Source: Alcaligenaceae bacterium
GTDB taxonomy: Bacteria; Pseudomonadota; Gammaproteobacteria; Burkholderiales; Burkholderiaceae_B
Reading direction: 5' to 3'
Length of the DNA stretch: 64,000 nucleotides
Assembly (NCBI GenBank): GCA_013416435.1
Contig: JACCEN010000017.1
Location: 38,756 to 102,755 of the forward strand
Shown: piece by piece, positions 8,560 through 17,540 of the stretch
Layout of the letters: each line of letters begins with the position of its first letter
How positions within the stretch are numbered: position 1 is the first letter of the stretch
Position numbers and translations under genes: made by a program
Notes under the pieces: generated by a model
The model's input: only the letters and a program-made list of their open reading frames with translations
Told to the model about the DNA's origin: nothing
Databases searched by the model: none

Positions 8560-9600
8560 TCATACGGTGGCGATCGGCGTGACGGGCGAACCCACGGCGC
8601 CCGGCAGGCGCAAGGGCGGAGCGGTCAATAGAAAGCGATTGCGTTGGTTGGCCTGCAGCCATTCGGCCAGGTCGCGCAAGTACCAGAGTTCCGCCAGGGG
8701 CAGCCCCAGTTTGAAAAGGCAATGGTGGTGCAGGGGCAGCAAGGATTTCTTGGCGCCTTCCGTGCGTGCGGGATAGGCTTCCACCGCATAGTTGTCGGCG
8801 CATATCGCGGCAATGCCGCTTTCGGTGATCCAGTTCAGCAGCTGGGTGTCCGCGCCGTCCAGCACGGCGCCTGCCTGGTGCAGTTTGTCGCCGTCGGGGT
8901 TGCCGGCCATTTCCAGAACGGTTTCCGCAAAACCCGTGCGCAGCACCAGCATGTCGCCGCTTTCGACCTGGATGCGGTCGGACTCCAGGATGGCGGCGAG
9001 TTCCTGGTAGCCGATCAATGTTCGCCCATGGCCGAAATGGCGCACGAAATCCACCATGACGCCCCGGCCCTGCATGCCTTTGACGGCGAAGTTGTCGACG
9101 CTCAGTTTCTTGGCGCCGAAGCCGGTCCCGTGATCGCAGCAGCCTTCGCCTTCTTCGTGCCCGGGGGCGTCCAGGACGTCAGTGCCCGCCCGGTAGCCGT
9201 TGTAGTAGACCTTGCGCGGCGTGCCGTTGCCGTCCACATCGAATTGGGCTCCGATGTGTGCCAGGGCGTCCCATTGCGTCGAGTACTGCAAGGAAAGCGT
9301 AACCTGGTCATCGCTGAGCACGTCGATGGATGCGGTATCGAGATTCTCCATGGGAAAGTTCATGTATGGCACGCCGTCGCGTTCGGTGGCGGCCAGGCGT
9401 GGCGGCTTGCGGCGCGGATTCAGCACCATGCCGCCCGGCAGATCCAGAGGCAGCGACAGGCAAAACACCTTGCCCTCGCGCACCTCGCGCACACCTTTCA
9501 GCACTTGTTCGTGGGTCAGCAGGTTGACGCGCCCGAGTTGATCGTCGGGCCCGAAGTCGCCCCAGTTCGAGCCCTCGGGGCGATTTGTCCAGCGTGTCAT
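8560..9600 (-). CDS. cyclase-family metal-dependent hydrolase (kynurenine formamidase-like)
   Basis: 346 residues. The N-terminus NWGDFGPDDQLGRVNLLT and the block SLQYSTQWDALAHIGAQFD identify the cyclase/kynurenine formamidase-like family (PF04199). The usual HxGTHxDxP metal motif is replaced here by HIGAQFDVDG. This reflects the long subfamily rather than canonical KynB, so I do not predict kynurenine formamidase activity. A later GTGFGAKKLSVDNF and ADNYAVEAYP are typical of this long form. It lies between an SDR and an acyl-CoA ligase in one operon, suggesting hydrolytic ring opening or amide/ester hydrolysis in a catabolic route. Confidence 0.82.
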   Translation of the reverse strand: MTRWTNRPEGSNWGDFGPDDQLGRVNLLTHEQVLKGVREVREGKVFCLSLPLDLPGGMVLNPRRKPPRLAATERDGVPYMNFPMENLDTASIDVLSDDQVTLSLQYSTQWDALAHIGAQFDVDGNGTPRKVYYNGYRAGTDVLDAPGHEEGEGCCDHGTGFGAKKLSVDNFAVKGMQGRGVMVDFVRHFGHGRTLIGYQELAAILESDRIQVESGDMLVLRTGFAETVLEMAGNPDGDKLHQAGAVLDGADTQLLNWITESGIAAICADNYAVEAYPARTEGAKKSLLPLHHHCLFKLGLPLAELWYLRDLAEWLQANQRNRFLLTAPPLRLPGAVGSPVTPIATV

Positions 9601-9651
9601 GCGTGTCTCCGTTGTCTTTGGATTGAGGATGGGTAAAGTGTGCGGCCGTAT

Positions 9652-10374
9652 TCAGGCTGCGCCGATGGTGATGCCGCCGCAGACGTAATGCGTCTGCCCG
9701 GTAACGTAGCCGCAGCGTTCGTCCATGAAATAGGCGACCGCGTGCGCGACGTCTTCGGGCTGTCCGATGCGGCCGACGGGAATGCCTGCGATCAGCTTCT
9801 GGGTCGCCTGGTTCTGCGCGTCGTTGGCGCCCTGGAAAAATTCGGTGGCGATGGGGCCCGGAGCGATGGCGTTGACGGTGATGCCGTCGCCGGCCAGTTC
9901 CAGTGCCCAGGTGCGTGTCATGCCGGTGATGCCCGCCTTCGTGGTGCTGTATAGCGTGCGGGCGGGCTTGCCCAGGGCGGCGCGCGAGCCGATATTGATG
10001 ATGCGCCCGCGCCCCAGCGCGCGCATCCCTGGCAACAACGCCTGCGCGCACAGGATGTTGACCTCGAGATTGAGTGCCACGGCTTTGTACAGCTCGGTCG
10101 TGTCCACATCTTCAAGGCGGCCTGTGGGAACGAAACCTACGTTGTTGACGAGGCCGTAGTAAGTCGACCCGGCGGTTATCTCCGCCAGGGTTTGCTTGAC
10201 GGCATCGCGTTCGCCCAGGTCGACGGTATGAAACGGCATGCTATCGGGCCAGTCCGCGGGCCGCGTCCGGGCAAGGCCCGTAACGATGTATCCGTCGCCG
10301 GCCAAGCGTTCGCAGATACTGCGACCAATGCCCCGGCTGGCGCCGGTGACAAGCACATTCAATTGAGTTTCCAT
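9652..10374 (-). CDS. SDR family NAD(P)-dependent oxidoreductase
   Basis: 240 residues of the classical short-chain dehydrogenase fold: TGASRGIGRS cofactor loop at the N-terminus, NNVG at the NNAG position, catalytic Ser in INIGSRAAL, and YSTTK as the YxxxK pair. The frame is open 36 nt further upstream, but METQLNVLVTGAS at 10374 is the natural SDR start. It is the first gene of the leftward operon and divergent from the Bug binding protein; the promoters of both must lie in 10375-10492. Confidence 0.88.
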   Translation of the reverse strand: METQLNVLVTGASRGIGRSICERLAGDGYIVTGLARTRPADWPDSMPFHTVDLGERDAVKQTLAEITAGSTYYGLVNNVGFVPTGRLEDVDTTELYKAVALNLEVNILCAQALLPGMRALGRGRIINIGSRAALGKPARTLYSTTKAGITGMTRTWALELAGDGITVNAIAPGPIATEFFQGANDAQNQATQKLIAGIPVGRIGQPEDVAHAVAYFMDERCGYVTGQTHYVCGGITIGAA

Positions 10375-10426
10375 ATAGCGCAGTTCAAGCAAGTGGTGAA
10401 TGTCCCACACGACATCCAGGTTATAG

Positions 10427-10442
10427 GTCTACAAAGCTAGAC
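10427..10442. promoter_or_regulatory. candidate operator in the divergent SDR / Bug-protein intergenic region
   Basis: An inverted repeat GTCTA-N6-TAGAC lies in an A+T-rich stretch between the divergent SDR and Bug-protein genes. It is where a local regulator such as the GntR/UTRA protein could act. A single short inverted repeat is weak evidence. Confidence 0.3.
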
Positions 10443-10492
10443 TTTTAGTTTATTATAAGTTGCTGTATTGCTCAACGAATAGGAGACAAATA

Positions 10493-11470
10493 ATGAAACA
10501 CGCCAATTTCACTTTCGCCCGCAACCTGATGCTGGGCCTCATGGGCCTGGGTTTTTCCGTGGCGTCCGCCCAGGCAGCCGCCCAGAACTTCCCCACACGG
10601 CCCATCCAGCTGGTCGTCGGATATGGCGCCGGCGGCGGCACGGATATGTGTTTTCGTGCCTTGGCGCTCACTGCCAGTAAAGAACTGGGGCAATCGGTCG
10701 TCGTCGAAAACAAGCCCGGCGCGGGCTCGTCGCTTTCCATCGGCTACATTGCGCGGCAGAAGCCCGACGGCTACAGCATCGCGGCGCTTTCCACCGGCGC
10801 CGTGCTCAATCAGTTTCTGGTACCCACCATCGATTACGACGTCATGAAGGACCTGACGCCCATCGCCATGGTCGCGCAGTATCAGGTCGGCCTGCTGGTG
10901 CGTGCCGATTCCCCCATGAAATCGCTGGACGACGTCATCAAGAAAGCGAAGAGCGCACCCGACGCGGTGGCATTCAGCACGGCGGGCGTCGGCACGCCGC
11001 AGCACTTGACCATGGTGAAGCTGGGCGAGGAAACCGGGGTGAAATGGACCCACGTTGCATACAAGAGCGGTATCGAGGCTTCGACCGCGCTGGTACGGGG
11101 GGATGTCGAAGTCATGGCGCAGACAGCCGAATGGGTACCGTTCGTGCGGGATGGCCGCTTGCGTCTGTTGAACGTGTTCACGGAAGCGCGCATGCCGGGC
11201 TTCGACGGCGCGCCGACGTTGGTAGAAGCCGGCCATGACCTGGTGGCGCCCAGCATCCTGGGCATCGTCGGCCCCAAGGGCATGGATCCCGCGGTGGTCG
11301 CCAAAATAGACAAGGCGTTCAAGGTTGCGATCGATACGGAACAGTTCCGCAACTGCACGGACCAGTTCGGCCTGAAAACCGACTACAAGGATGCCGCCGC
11401 CTTCACTCAGCACATTCAGCAGACCATAGACAAATGGGCGCCGGTCATCAAGAACATGGACACCAAATAA
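10493..11470 (+). CDS. Bug/TctC family tripartite tricarboxylate transporter substrate-binding protein
   Basis: 325 residues, secreted: a signal peptide ending near AQAAAQ, then [31 protein letters not shown] and [10 protein letters not shown], which are the Bug family signature blocks. ATG 10493 has AGGAGA at 10481. These proteins bind carboxylates in the periplasm; no TctA/TctB membrane genes are present nearby, as is common for orphan Bug proteins. It starts 14 nt upstream of an acyl-CoA dehydrogenase and is divergent from the SDR operon, linking capture of a carboxylate to CoA-based catabolism. Confidence 0.93.
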   Translation: MKHANFTFARNLMLGLMGLGFSVASAQAAAQNFPTRPIQLVVGYGAGGGTDMCFRALALTASKELGQSVVVENKPGAGSSLSIGYIARQKPDGYSIAALSTGAVLNQFLVPTIDYDVMKDLTPIAMVAQYQVGLLVRADSPMKSLDDVIKKAKSAPDAVAFSTAGVGTPQHLTMVKLGEETGVKWTHVAYKSGIEASTALVRGDVEVMAQTAEWVPFVRDGRLRLLNVFTEARMPGFDGAPTLVEAGHDLVAPSILGIVGPKGMDPAVVAKIDKAFKVAIDTEQFRNCTDQFGLKTDYKDAAAFTQHIQQTIDKWAPVIKNMDTK

Positions 11471-11484
11471 GCGGTGGGATGCAC

Positions 11485-12666
11485 ATGACGACCCGAGAAT
11501 TCAACCACCTGGAATGGCCGTTCTTCGAGGATGCGCACCGCGATCTGGCGCGCGATCTGGATCTATGGTGCAGGGACCAGAACCTGTCGGCCCTGGATGA
11601 CACGGACGTTTATGCGGCCTGCCGCGACCTCGTGCGCAGCCTGGGCAAGGGCGGGTGGCTGCGTCATTGCGTGCCTTCCGGCGAGGGCGGTCGGCTGGGG
11701 GGCCGCTCGCCCCAGCTCGATTCGCGGTCGCTCTGCCTCATCCGCGAAACACTGGGCCGCTTCCACACGCTTGCCGATTTCGCATTTGCCATGCAGGGGC
11801 TGGGTTCGGGGGCGATATCGCTGGGCGGCAACGACGCGCTCAAGCAGCGCTATCTGCCCTCGGTCGCCGCGGGCGAGCGCATCGCGGCATTCGCGCTTTC
11901 GGAGCCCGATGCGGGGTCCGACGTGGCGGCGCTGTCCTGCTCGGCTCGGCCCGACGGCGATCACTTCGTCCTGAAGGGCAGCAAGACGTGGATCTCGAAT
12001 GGCGGCTTGGCGGACTTCTACTGCGTGTTCACCCGTACCGACGAGCATGCCGGGTCGCGAGGCATCACTGCTTTCGTGGTGGATGCCGATACGCCGGGGC
12101 TGGAAATCGAGGAAAGGATAGAGGTCATGTCGCCTCATCCCCTGGCCTTGCTGCGTTTCAACGATTGCCGCATCCCGGCATCCAATATGCTGGGCGATCT
12201 GAACCAGGGATTCAAGCTGGCCATGCGCACGCTCGACGTCTTCCGCTGTTCGGTCGCGGCCGCTGCGCTGGGCTTCGCGCGGCGCGCATTGGACGAAGGC
12301 CTGGGGCACGCAAGCCGGCGCAAGATGTTCGGTCAGACGCTGGCGGACTTTCAATTGACGCAGGCGGCATTCGGCGACATTGCCGCGGAAATCGACCAAA
12401 GCGCTCTTCTCACCTATCGTGCCGCATGGGTGCGGGACGTCGCGGGACGGTCCTCGACATCGGAAACCGCCATGGCCAAGATGGTCTCGACCGAATCGGC
12501 CCAGTGGGTGATAGACCGCGTGCTGCAGATGTTCGGCGGCCAGGGCGTTGTGAAGAACAGTCCCATCGAGCGTCTGTATCGCGATATCCGGGCGCTGCGC
12601 ATCTATGAAGGCGCGACCGAAGTGCAGAAGCTCATCATCGCGAGGGAGCTGTTGAAGGGGGTATGA
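11485..12666 (+). CDS. acyl-CoA dehydrogenase
   Basis: 393 residues with [74 protein letters not shown] and [12 protein letters not shown], the last with the usual catalytic Glu position. The start is ATG 11485 with GGTGGG upstream; ATG 11479 is too close to that site. It directly follows the Bug protein gene, and the palindromic repeat begins 5 nt after the stop. Confidence 0.92.
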   Translation: MTTREFNHLEWPFFEDAHRDLARDLDLWCRDQNLSALDDTDVYAACRDLVRSLGKGGWLRHCVPSGEGGRLGGRSPQLDSRSLCLIRETLGRFHTLADFAFAMQGLGSGAISLGGNDALKQRYLPSVAAGERIAAFALSEPDAGSDVAALSCSARPDGDHFVLKGSKTWISNGGLADFYCVFTRTDEHAGSRGITAFVVDADTPGLEIEERIEVMSPHPLALLRFNDCRIPASNMLGDLNQGFKLAMRTLDVFRCSVAAAALGFARRALDEGLGHASRRKMFGQTLADFQLTQAAFGDIAAEIDQSALLTYRAAWVRDVAGRSSTSETAMAKMVSTESAQWVIDRVLQMFGGQGVVKNSPIERLYRDIRALRIYEGATEVQKLIIARELLKGV

Positions 12667-12670
12667 GGGA

Positions 12671-12749
12671 GGGGTCAGACCCCGCATGGGGTCTGACCCC
12701 AATGGCACTACGGGTCTGACCCCGATTTACTATCAGGTCAGACCTCATT
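12671..12749. repeat. palindromic repeat, full copy 12671-12700 plus degenerate halves at 12712-12723 and 12736-12749
   Basis: The full copy has arms GGGGTCAGACCCC and GGGGTCTGACCCC around GCAT. Two decayed half copies follow. The second (CAGGTCAGACCTCA) supplies the TGA stop of the leftward 77-residue gene. Confidence 0.93.
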
Positions 12750-12971
12750 CCGTTCGAGGCAGCTTTCATACCATCTTGGGTTGGGCGTGCCTTGCGCCGC
12801 GAATTGCTGAGCGCGGCGCGGCGAACGCCAGACGCCGCCGGCGACACCGAGCTGGGGCTCGACGGCGTACCAGAACCAGCGGCCGTCCTCGTCCTGCGCC
12901 AGCCAGTTCCAGCCTTCGGGTGCGTCTGACCAGCTTGGAGGAGTGGAGGGGTTCGGCGTGGTGTCGTTCAT
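12738..12971 (-). CDS. small conserved-type hypothetical protein, tryptophan-rich
   Basis: 77 residues, acidic and Trp-rich (PSWSDAPEGWNWLAQDEDGR, then WFWYAVEPQ). No domain recognised. Codon usage matches the neighbours, and it is a separate short gene between the acyl-CoA dehydrogenase and the siderophore operon, with palindromic repeats on both sides. The TGA stop and the last residues come from a decayed half repeat, so the original C-terminus may have been altered. Confidence 0.65.
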   Translation of the reverse strand: MNDTTPNPSTPPSWSDAPEGWNWLAQDEDGRWFWYAVEPQLGVAGGVWRSPRRAQQFAAQGTPNPRWYESCLERNEV

Positions 12972-12984
12972 GCCTTTATTTTAA

Positions 12985-13100
12985 GGGGTCAGACCCCGTA
13001 CGGGGTCTGACCCCATCAAGATGAGGGGTCGGACCCGATGTTTGGGTCCGACCCCGCGTCCCTCGAAATAGGGGTCGAACCCCATGCGGGGTCCGACCCC
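12985..13100. repeat. three clustered palindromic repeats, one with compensatory arm changes
   Basis: Copies at 12985-13014 (canonical), 13025-13055 and 13071-13100. In 13025-13055 the left arm reads GTCGGAC and the right arm GTCCGAC, so both arms changed and pairing is kept. In 13071-13100 the left arm has GTCGAAC and the right GTCCGAC, one mismatch. The last base of the third copy is part of the TAG stop of the MFS gene. Confidence 0.93.
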
Positions 13101-14464
13101 TATTCTTCCAGGCGCCAGAGGTGCTTGCGCAGCCTGCCGTTGGGCATTGCCAGGAACAAGGCGACCACCGCCGTACAGGCGGAGCCGCCGGCGATGAGGG
13201 CGCGGCCCGGGGACCACAAGGTGGCCAACCCGCCGGCTTGCAGGCCGCCCAGGGCGGGTCCCATATAGCCTTGGAGCAGCCAGAGCCCCGAAACGCGGCC
13301 GCGCAGGGTGTCCGGCGTGTGTATCTGCAGCAGGGCGCCGCGGATGATGTCCGACGCGGTATCCGCCATGCCCGAGACGGCGAGAAAGGCCAGCACCGCC
13401 CATGCGCCCCACGGCAAGCCATCCGTGAGGCCACCTGCCGCCACGCCCGCCAGCGCGATGGCGATGCCCCACAGCAGCGCACAGGCGATCACGAGGCGTC
13501 CCGGATGGGTCAGCCTGCGGGTCCAGCCGGACGTCAGGGCGACGACCAGCGCGCCGAAGGCGGGCGCAGCGTAAAGATAGCCGACCATTTCAGGTCCACC
13601 CTGCAATACGGTCTGGCCGAGTTGCGGCATCAGGGCATGCACGCTGGCGAACAGCATCATGGCGAGATCCAGGGCGAGCAGACAGGCAATGACACCGTTA
13701 TGCCGGACATGCTTGAGCCCGTCCAGCCATTGCGCGAGCATCGAGGGACGTGATGCAGGTCCCGGCTTGGCGCCGGCATCGGGCTGCAGCAGGTCCTTGG
13801 GCAGCCGGGCCAGCAGCAGGGGCACCAGCGCCGCGCCGATCAGCACCACGCCATAGCAAAGGGCGATGCTGTAGTGGGCGAGCAGCGCGCCGGCAATCAG
13901 TGGACCGATGAGCCGGCTCAGCTCCATGGACAGCGCATTGAGCGCGCCGGCCGCCGCCAAGTGCCGCGGTGGGATCAACTTGGGCATGGCCGCCATGAGG
14001 GCGGGTGCGCTGATGCCGCTCGTCAGGCCGCTGAGCAGTGTGGCCAGGTAGATCTCCGGCAAGCCGGGCTCCGCGCGCAGGCTGTTGGCCCACAAGATCG
14101 CCACCACGGCCACGTAAGCCGCGCGGCCCCGGATCATGATGCGTCGACGATCGGCGCGATCCGCCAGGGTTCCGCCCCAGACGAGACCGACGAGCGATCC
14201 CAGCGCCAGGCCGATCCCGACGCCCGCTACGTGGATGGACGATGCGCTGATCCCATATACCTGCCAGGCCACCGCGACGGCCAGGACGGCGATGGATAGC
14301 ATTGAAACGGAGCGCGCGAGATACAGGCTTCTGAAAGCCGCGCTCTGGCGCAAAGGGTCTACATCGAGCGCAAGGCGTGTCCACCATCGCTGCTTGGCAG
14401 CAACGCCGGATCGCGCCTTTTCAGCTGTTTCGTAAGCTTGATCGGATCCCGGGCCGGGCTTCAT
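13100..14464 (-). CDS. MFS transporter, EntS-like siderophore exporter
   Basis: 454 residues with about 12 hydrophobic segments. Regions such as FRSLYLARSVSMLSIAVLAV, GGTLADRADRRRIMI (loop 2-3 motif) and MELSRLIGPLIAGALLAHYS resemble the enterobactin exporter EntS family. It is the last gene of the siderophore operon, and its ATG overlaps the stop of the SIP gene (ATGA). No biosynthesis genes occur in the window, so export of a self-made siderophore, or recycling of a desferri-siderophore or precursor, remain open. Confidence 0.85.
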   Translation of the reverse strand: MKPGPGSDQAYETAEKARSGVAAKQRWWTRLALDVDPLRQSAAFRSLYLARSVSMLSIAVLAVAVAWQVYGISASSIHVAGVGIGLALGSLVGLVWGGTLADRADRRRIMIRGRAAYVAVVAILWANSLRAEPGLPEIYLATLLSGLTSGISAPALMAAMPKLIPPRHLAAAGALNALSMELSRLIGPLIAGALLAHYSIALCYGVVLIGAALVPLLLARLPKDLLQPDAGAKPGPASRPSMLAQWLDGLKHVRHNGVIACLLALDLAMMLFASVHALMPQLGQTVLQGGPEMVGYLYAAPAFGALVVALTSGWTRRLTHPGRLVIACALLWGIAIALAGVAAGGLTDGLPWGAWAVLAFLAVSGMADTASDIIRGALLQIHTPDTLRGRVSGLWLLQGYMGPALGGLQAGGLATLWSPGRALIAGGSACTAVVALFLAMPNGRLRKHLWRLEE

Positions 14465-15588
14465 GAAGACGCCTTCTCGGCCGCGCCGCCGGCGGCGCGG
14501 CGGGTTGCTCCGCTCTTCATCTGGGTCTCGTCCATGCCGTAGCGCCAGTACGCAACGACGAGCTGCTCTTTACCGCTGAGTCCGACGGTATCGCGCAGCC
14601 ATGCTCGCACGCTTTGCGCGGTCGCGAACTCGGCGCCGACCCAGACATAGCGGTCAGGGCCGTCGGGAATGGCGCAGGCTTGTATGGCGTCTTTCAGAAG
14701 CGAGGCGGTGCCCGCGGCGGCGGTCCCACGATGCAGCCAACGCAGCCTCATGCCGGGGGGCAGGCGCAGTTCGACCTGATCGGCAGGGGTCTGCACTTCG
14801 ATCAGCGCGATGCCTTGTGTTTCTGAGGGAAGAGTTTCTCCAATGCGCGCGATGGCGGGCAGCGCGGTTTCGTCGCCGGCCAGCAGCATCCAATCTGCGG
14901 GCTGGGCGGTGCGCCCGCCTGGGCCTGACAGACCGATCTGCTGGCCGCTGGCGGCTTGGGCCGCCCAGGCGGCGCCGGGGCCGGCATCGTCATGCAGCAC
15001 GAAGTCCACATCCATCCAGCCTTGTACGGCGTCGATGCGCCGGATCGTATAAGTGCGGATGTCCAGGCGTTTGTCGCCTGACGGAAACTGCGGCGTGCCA
15101 TTGGGTGCCAGCGTCGGCCACTCCGGATCGCGGACGCCGGGCTGGGGGAAGATGAGCTTGCAATGGATGTCTTCATCTTGGTGATACCGCGCCAGTTCCT
15201 CTGTACGGAATCTCACGCGGCGCATATGCGGGCCGACGTCGGAGACGGCTTCGACGGTAAGCAGGCGAAAGGCGGGAGGCCGGGCGAGCTGGATGCTGTC
15301 CCCTTGCCACTGGATGGCTTCGGGATCACACGAGCTGAACTCGACGATGTGATAGAAGACCAGCATTTTTGCGTCGTACAGGGCTTCCTGCGTGGGCGCG
15401 GCGACGTGCGCGTGCAAGCTGTCGGGCTTGGCCGAGAGGGAAATCCGCGCCCCGCTGTAATCGATGTCCCAGGCGCCTTCTCCAGGTACGGCGGCCAAGT
15501 CATGCTCGCGCAGGTGCTCGAGCATGGCGTCCAGTACCTTTTGCGCGTCTATGCCGCGCACGGCGGTGCTGAGTCGTAAGTGTGTCAT
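14461..15588 (-). CDS. siderophore-interacting protein with N-terminal DUF2218 domain
   Basis: 375 residues in two parts. Residues 1 to about 90 (MTHLRLSTAVRGIDAQKVLD onward) read as DUF2218. The rest is a ViuB/SIP-type flavin reductase: MRRVRFRTEELARYH, RTYTIRR (FAD binding RxYTxR), GPGGRT, WMLLAGDETALPAI and YVWVGAEFATAQSVRAWLR. Predicted to reduce and release iron from imported ferric siderophore in the cytoplasm. The open frame extends upstream into the ATPase gene, but MTHLRL at 15588 is the natural start. It ends overlapping the MFS start by 4 nt. Confidence 0.9.
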   Translation of the reverse strand: MTHLRLSTAVRGIDAQKVLDAMLEHLREHDLAAVPGEGAWDIDYSGARISLSAKPDSLHAHVAAPTQEALYDAKMLVFYHIVEFSSCDPEAIQWQGDSIQLARPPAFRLLTVEAVSDVGPHMRRVRFRTEELARYHQDEDIHCKLIFPQPGVRDPEWPTLAPNGTPQFPSGDKRLDIRTYTIRRIDAVQGWMDVDFVLHDDAGPGAAWAAQAASGQQIGLSGPGGRTAQPADWMLLAGDETALPAIARIGETLPSETQGIALIEVQTPADQVELRLPPGMRLRWLHRGTAAAGTASLLKDAIQACAIPDGPDRYVWVGAEFATAQSVRAWLRDTVGLSGKEQLVVAYWRYGMDETQMKSGATRRAAGGAAEKASS

Positions 15589-15602
15589 TGCAAGTGTTCC
15601 TG

Positions 15603-16448
15603 TTATGAGGCGGCCGGGTTCTTGGCCAAAGCGTCTATGAGTACGAAGGCGCGGCCCCGTTCGCATGTCCGGACCCGTGCCTCCACGCCCCAGACTTCCC
15701 TGAGGGCGGCGTCGGTGATGGTGTCGTTGGGTGGGCCGAAAGAATGGATGCGCCGCTGGTGCAGGATGGCGACCCGATCGGCCCATTGCGCTGCCAGGGC
15801 GAGGTCGTGCAGCACGACGATGACGATCCGGCCTTCGTCCGCAAGGCGGCGTGCGACATGCATGACCTGCCACTGGTGTGCGAGGTCCAGGGCGCTGACG
15901 GGTTCGTCGAGCAGCAAGACGGGGCTGCCGCGCACGACGGCCTGCGCCAGCGCGGCAAGTTGCCGCTGGCCCCCTGAAAGCTGGTACAGGGGGCGCAGGG
16001 CGAGATGGCCGATGCCCAGGCGTTCGATGACGCGCAATGCGTCGAGCTCGTCGTTGCGGGCCGGGTTGGGGTCAGACCCTATAGGGTCTGACCCCAACCC
16101 GGCCCGGCGCCGAGGACTGATGCCGCCGCTTTGCAAGGCGGTGAGCGCGGCTTCGAGGACGGTCAGGTTATTGTCTTCGGGAATGGATTGCGGCATGAAG
16201 CCGATATGTTCGACACGCCGGCGTGCCGTCCAGCCCAGCCAATCGCTGTCTCCGTAGAAAACCTGGCCCTTGGCCGGAACCAGCCCGGCGATTGCCTTGA
16301 GCAGCGTCGATTTGCCCGCCGCATTTGGTCCGGCAAGCGCGATGATCTCGCCGGGGCGGATACCGCATAGATCGACGCCGGCGAGCACTTCGTGGCGGCG
16401 GTAGTGCACGGTCAGATTCTTGATGCTGAGCGATCGGGCGGCATTCAT
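15603..16448 (-). CDS. iron-siderophore ABC transporter ATP-binding protein (FecE-like) carrying an in-frame palindrome
   Basis: 281 residues. Walker A GPNAAGKS at 40-47, Q-loop in FMPQSIPEDNNLT, signature LSGGQRQ near 160, Walker B VLLLDEP and H-loop in VVLHDLAL. Energises the FecCD-type permease encoded just upstream (4-nt overlap). Residues about 115-131 (RAGLGSDPIGSDPNPAR) are encoded by a 50-bp perfect palindrome and have no counterpart in FecE proteins as I know them. Without it, SPRRR would join NDELDALRVIERLGI as in a normal helical domain. The frame is preserved, so the gene may still work. Confidence 0.92.
   Translation of the reverse strand: MNAARSLSIKNLTVHYRRHEVLAGVDLCGIRPGEIIALAGPNAAGKSTLLKAIAGLVPAKGQVFYGDSDWLGWTARRRVEHIGFMPQSIPEDNNLTVLEAALTALQSGGISPRRRAGLGSDPIGSDPNPARNDELDALRVIERLGIGHLALRPLYQLSGGQRQLAALAQAVVRGSPVLLLDEPVSALDLAHQWQVMHVARRLADEGRIVIVVLHDLALAAQWADRVAILHQRRIHSFGPPNDTITDAALREVWGVEARVRTCERGRAFVLIDALAKNPAAS
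16057..16106. repeat. 50-bp perfect palindrome inserted in frame in the ABC ATPase gene
   Basis: Perfectly self-complementary around 16081/16082. The core GGGGTCAGACCC-TATA-type centre is the dispersed repeat; extended arms CGGGCCGGGTT / AACCCGGCCCG lengthen it beyond the usual 30 bp. It is the only two-armed copy well inside a gene and is open in the reading frame used. Its 42-bp inner palindrome (16061-16102) equals 14 codons. Confidence 0.96.
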
Positions 16449-17536
16449 CCCCGTCCCCCCCGTTGACGCATCATCAGCCCCATGAAGACCGGCAGGCCGA
16501 CCAGCGCCGTGACGATACCGATGGGCAGCATGACGCCGGGCACCAGCATCTTGCCGGCGACTGAAGCGAGCGCCATCATGGATGCACCGATCAGTACACT
16601 GGCGGGCTGCAGGTGACGGTGCCCGTCGCCCACGATCATCCGTGCGACGTGCGGGCCCACCAGGCCGACGAATCCCACCGTGCCGACGAAGGCGACAGCG
16701 GTCGCCGCCAGCAGGCTGATGCGCACCAACGCCCAGCGCCTGAGGGATGGGACGTTGATGCCGAAGCTGCGGGCTCGGTCCTCGCCCAGCCGCAGCGCGG
16801 TGAGCCGGCCGGCGGCGCGCCAGGAGAACGGCACGGTAAGCGCCAATATGGCCGACAGGATGGCGACGCTGTGCCAGTCGGCACGGGCCAGGCTGCCCAT
16901 GCTCCAGAAGACGAGTTGCTGCAGCGCGTCCTCGCTTGCGATGAACTGCAGCAGCGAGAGGACCGCGCCCGCGGCGAAGCCGATGGCGATTCCGAAAAGC
17001 ACCAGCGTCTGGGTCTGGGCGCCGCGCCATTGAGCCATGAGCTGTAGAAACAGCAGCGAGGCCAGCGCGAAGACGAAGGCGTTGGCGGGCACGAGCCACG
17101 CGGCGTCGCTGCCCAGCACGCCCCAGCCCAGCACGATCGCCAGGGCGGCGCCGAGGGCGGCGGACGAAGAAACGCCCAGCGTGAACGGCTCTGCCAGAGG
17201 GTTGTTCAATATGGTCTGCAGTTCTGCGCCGGCCAGCGCCAAGGCGGCCCCGACCAGCAGGGCCATCAGGGCGACCGGCATGCGGACCTGCCACAGCACC
17301 ACCCGCATGGGTACGGTGAGCGTGTCTGGATTCAATAGCCCACGGATGATTTGTGCGGGCTGCAGCGAAGCGGGACCCGTGAACAAGTCGGCAAGGCCGG
17401 CGGCAATCGTCAGTACGGCCAGCGCTGCGACGATGAGCCATCGCCGCCTCACGATGCGCCGGTGCTGCGCCCAGCGCACCCGCAGAGACTCGCTGTCGGC
17501 GCGCGGATCGGGCGCAATACGGTAGTCGGCTTGCAT
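16445..17536 (-). CDS. FecCD family iron-siderophore ABC transporter permease
   Basis: 363 residues, polytopic inner membrane protein. GVSSSAALGAALAIVLGWG, FSWRAAGRLTALRLGEDRAR, GFVGLVGPHVARMIVGDGHR and LLVGAALALAGAELQTILNN are FecCD/BtuC family blocks. A single permease gene serves the operon, so it presumably forms a homodimer as in BtuC/FhuB-halves. It lies 4 nt after the binding-protein gene and overlaps the ATPase start (ATGA). Confidence 0.93.
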   Translation of the reverse strand: MQADYRIAPDPRADSESLRVRWAQHRRIVRRRWLIVAALAVLTIAAGLADLFTGPASLQPAQIIRGLLNPDTLTVPMRVVLWQVRMPVALMALLVGAALALAGAELQTILNNPLAEPFTLGVSSSAALGAALAIVLGWGVLGSDAAWLVPANAFVFALASLLFLQLMAQWRGAQTQTLVLFGIAIGFAAGAVLSLLQFIASEDALQQLVFWSMGSLARADWHSVAILSAILALTVPFSWRAAGRLTALRLGEDRARSFGINVPSLRRWALVRISLLAATAVAFVGTVGFVGLVGPHVARMIVGDGHRHLQPASVLIGASMMALASVAGKMLVPGVMLPIGIVTALVGLPVFMGLMMRQRGGRG

Positions 17537-17540
17537 AGGC

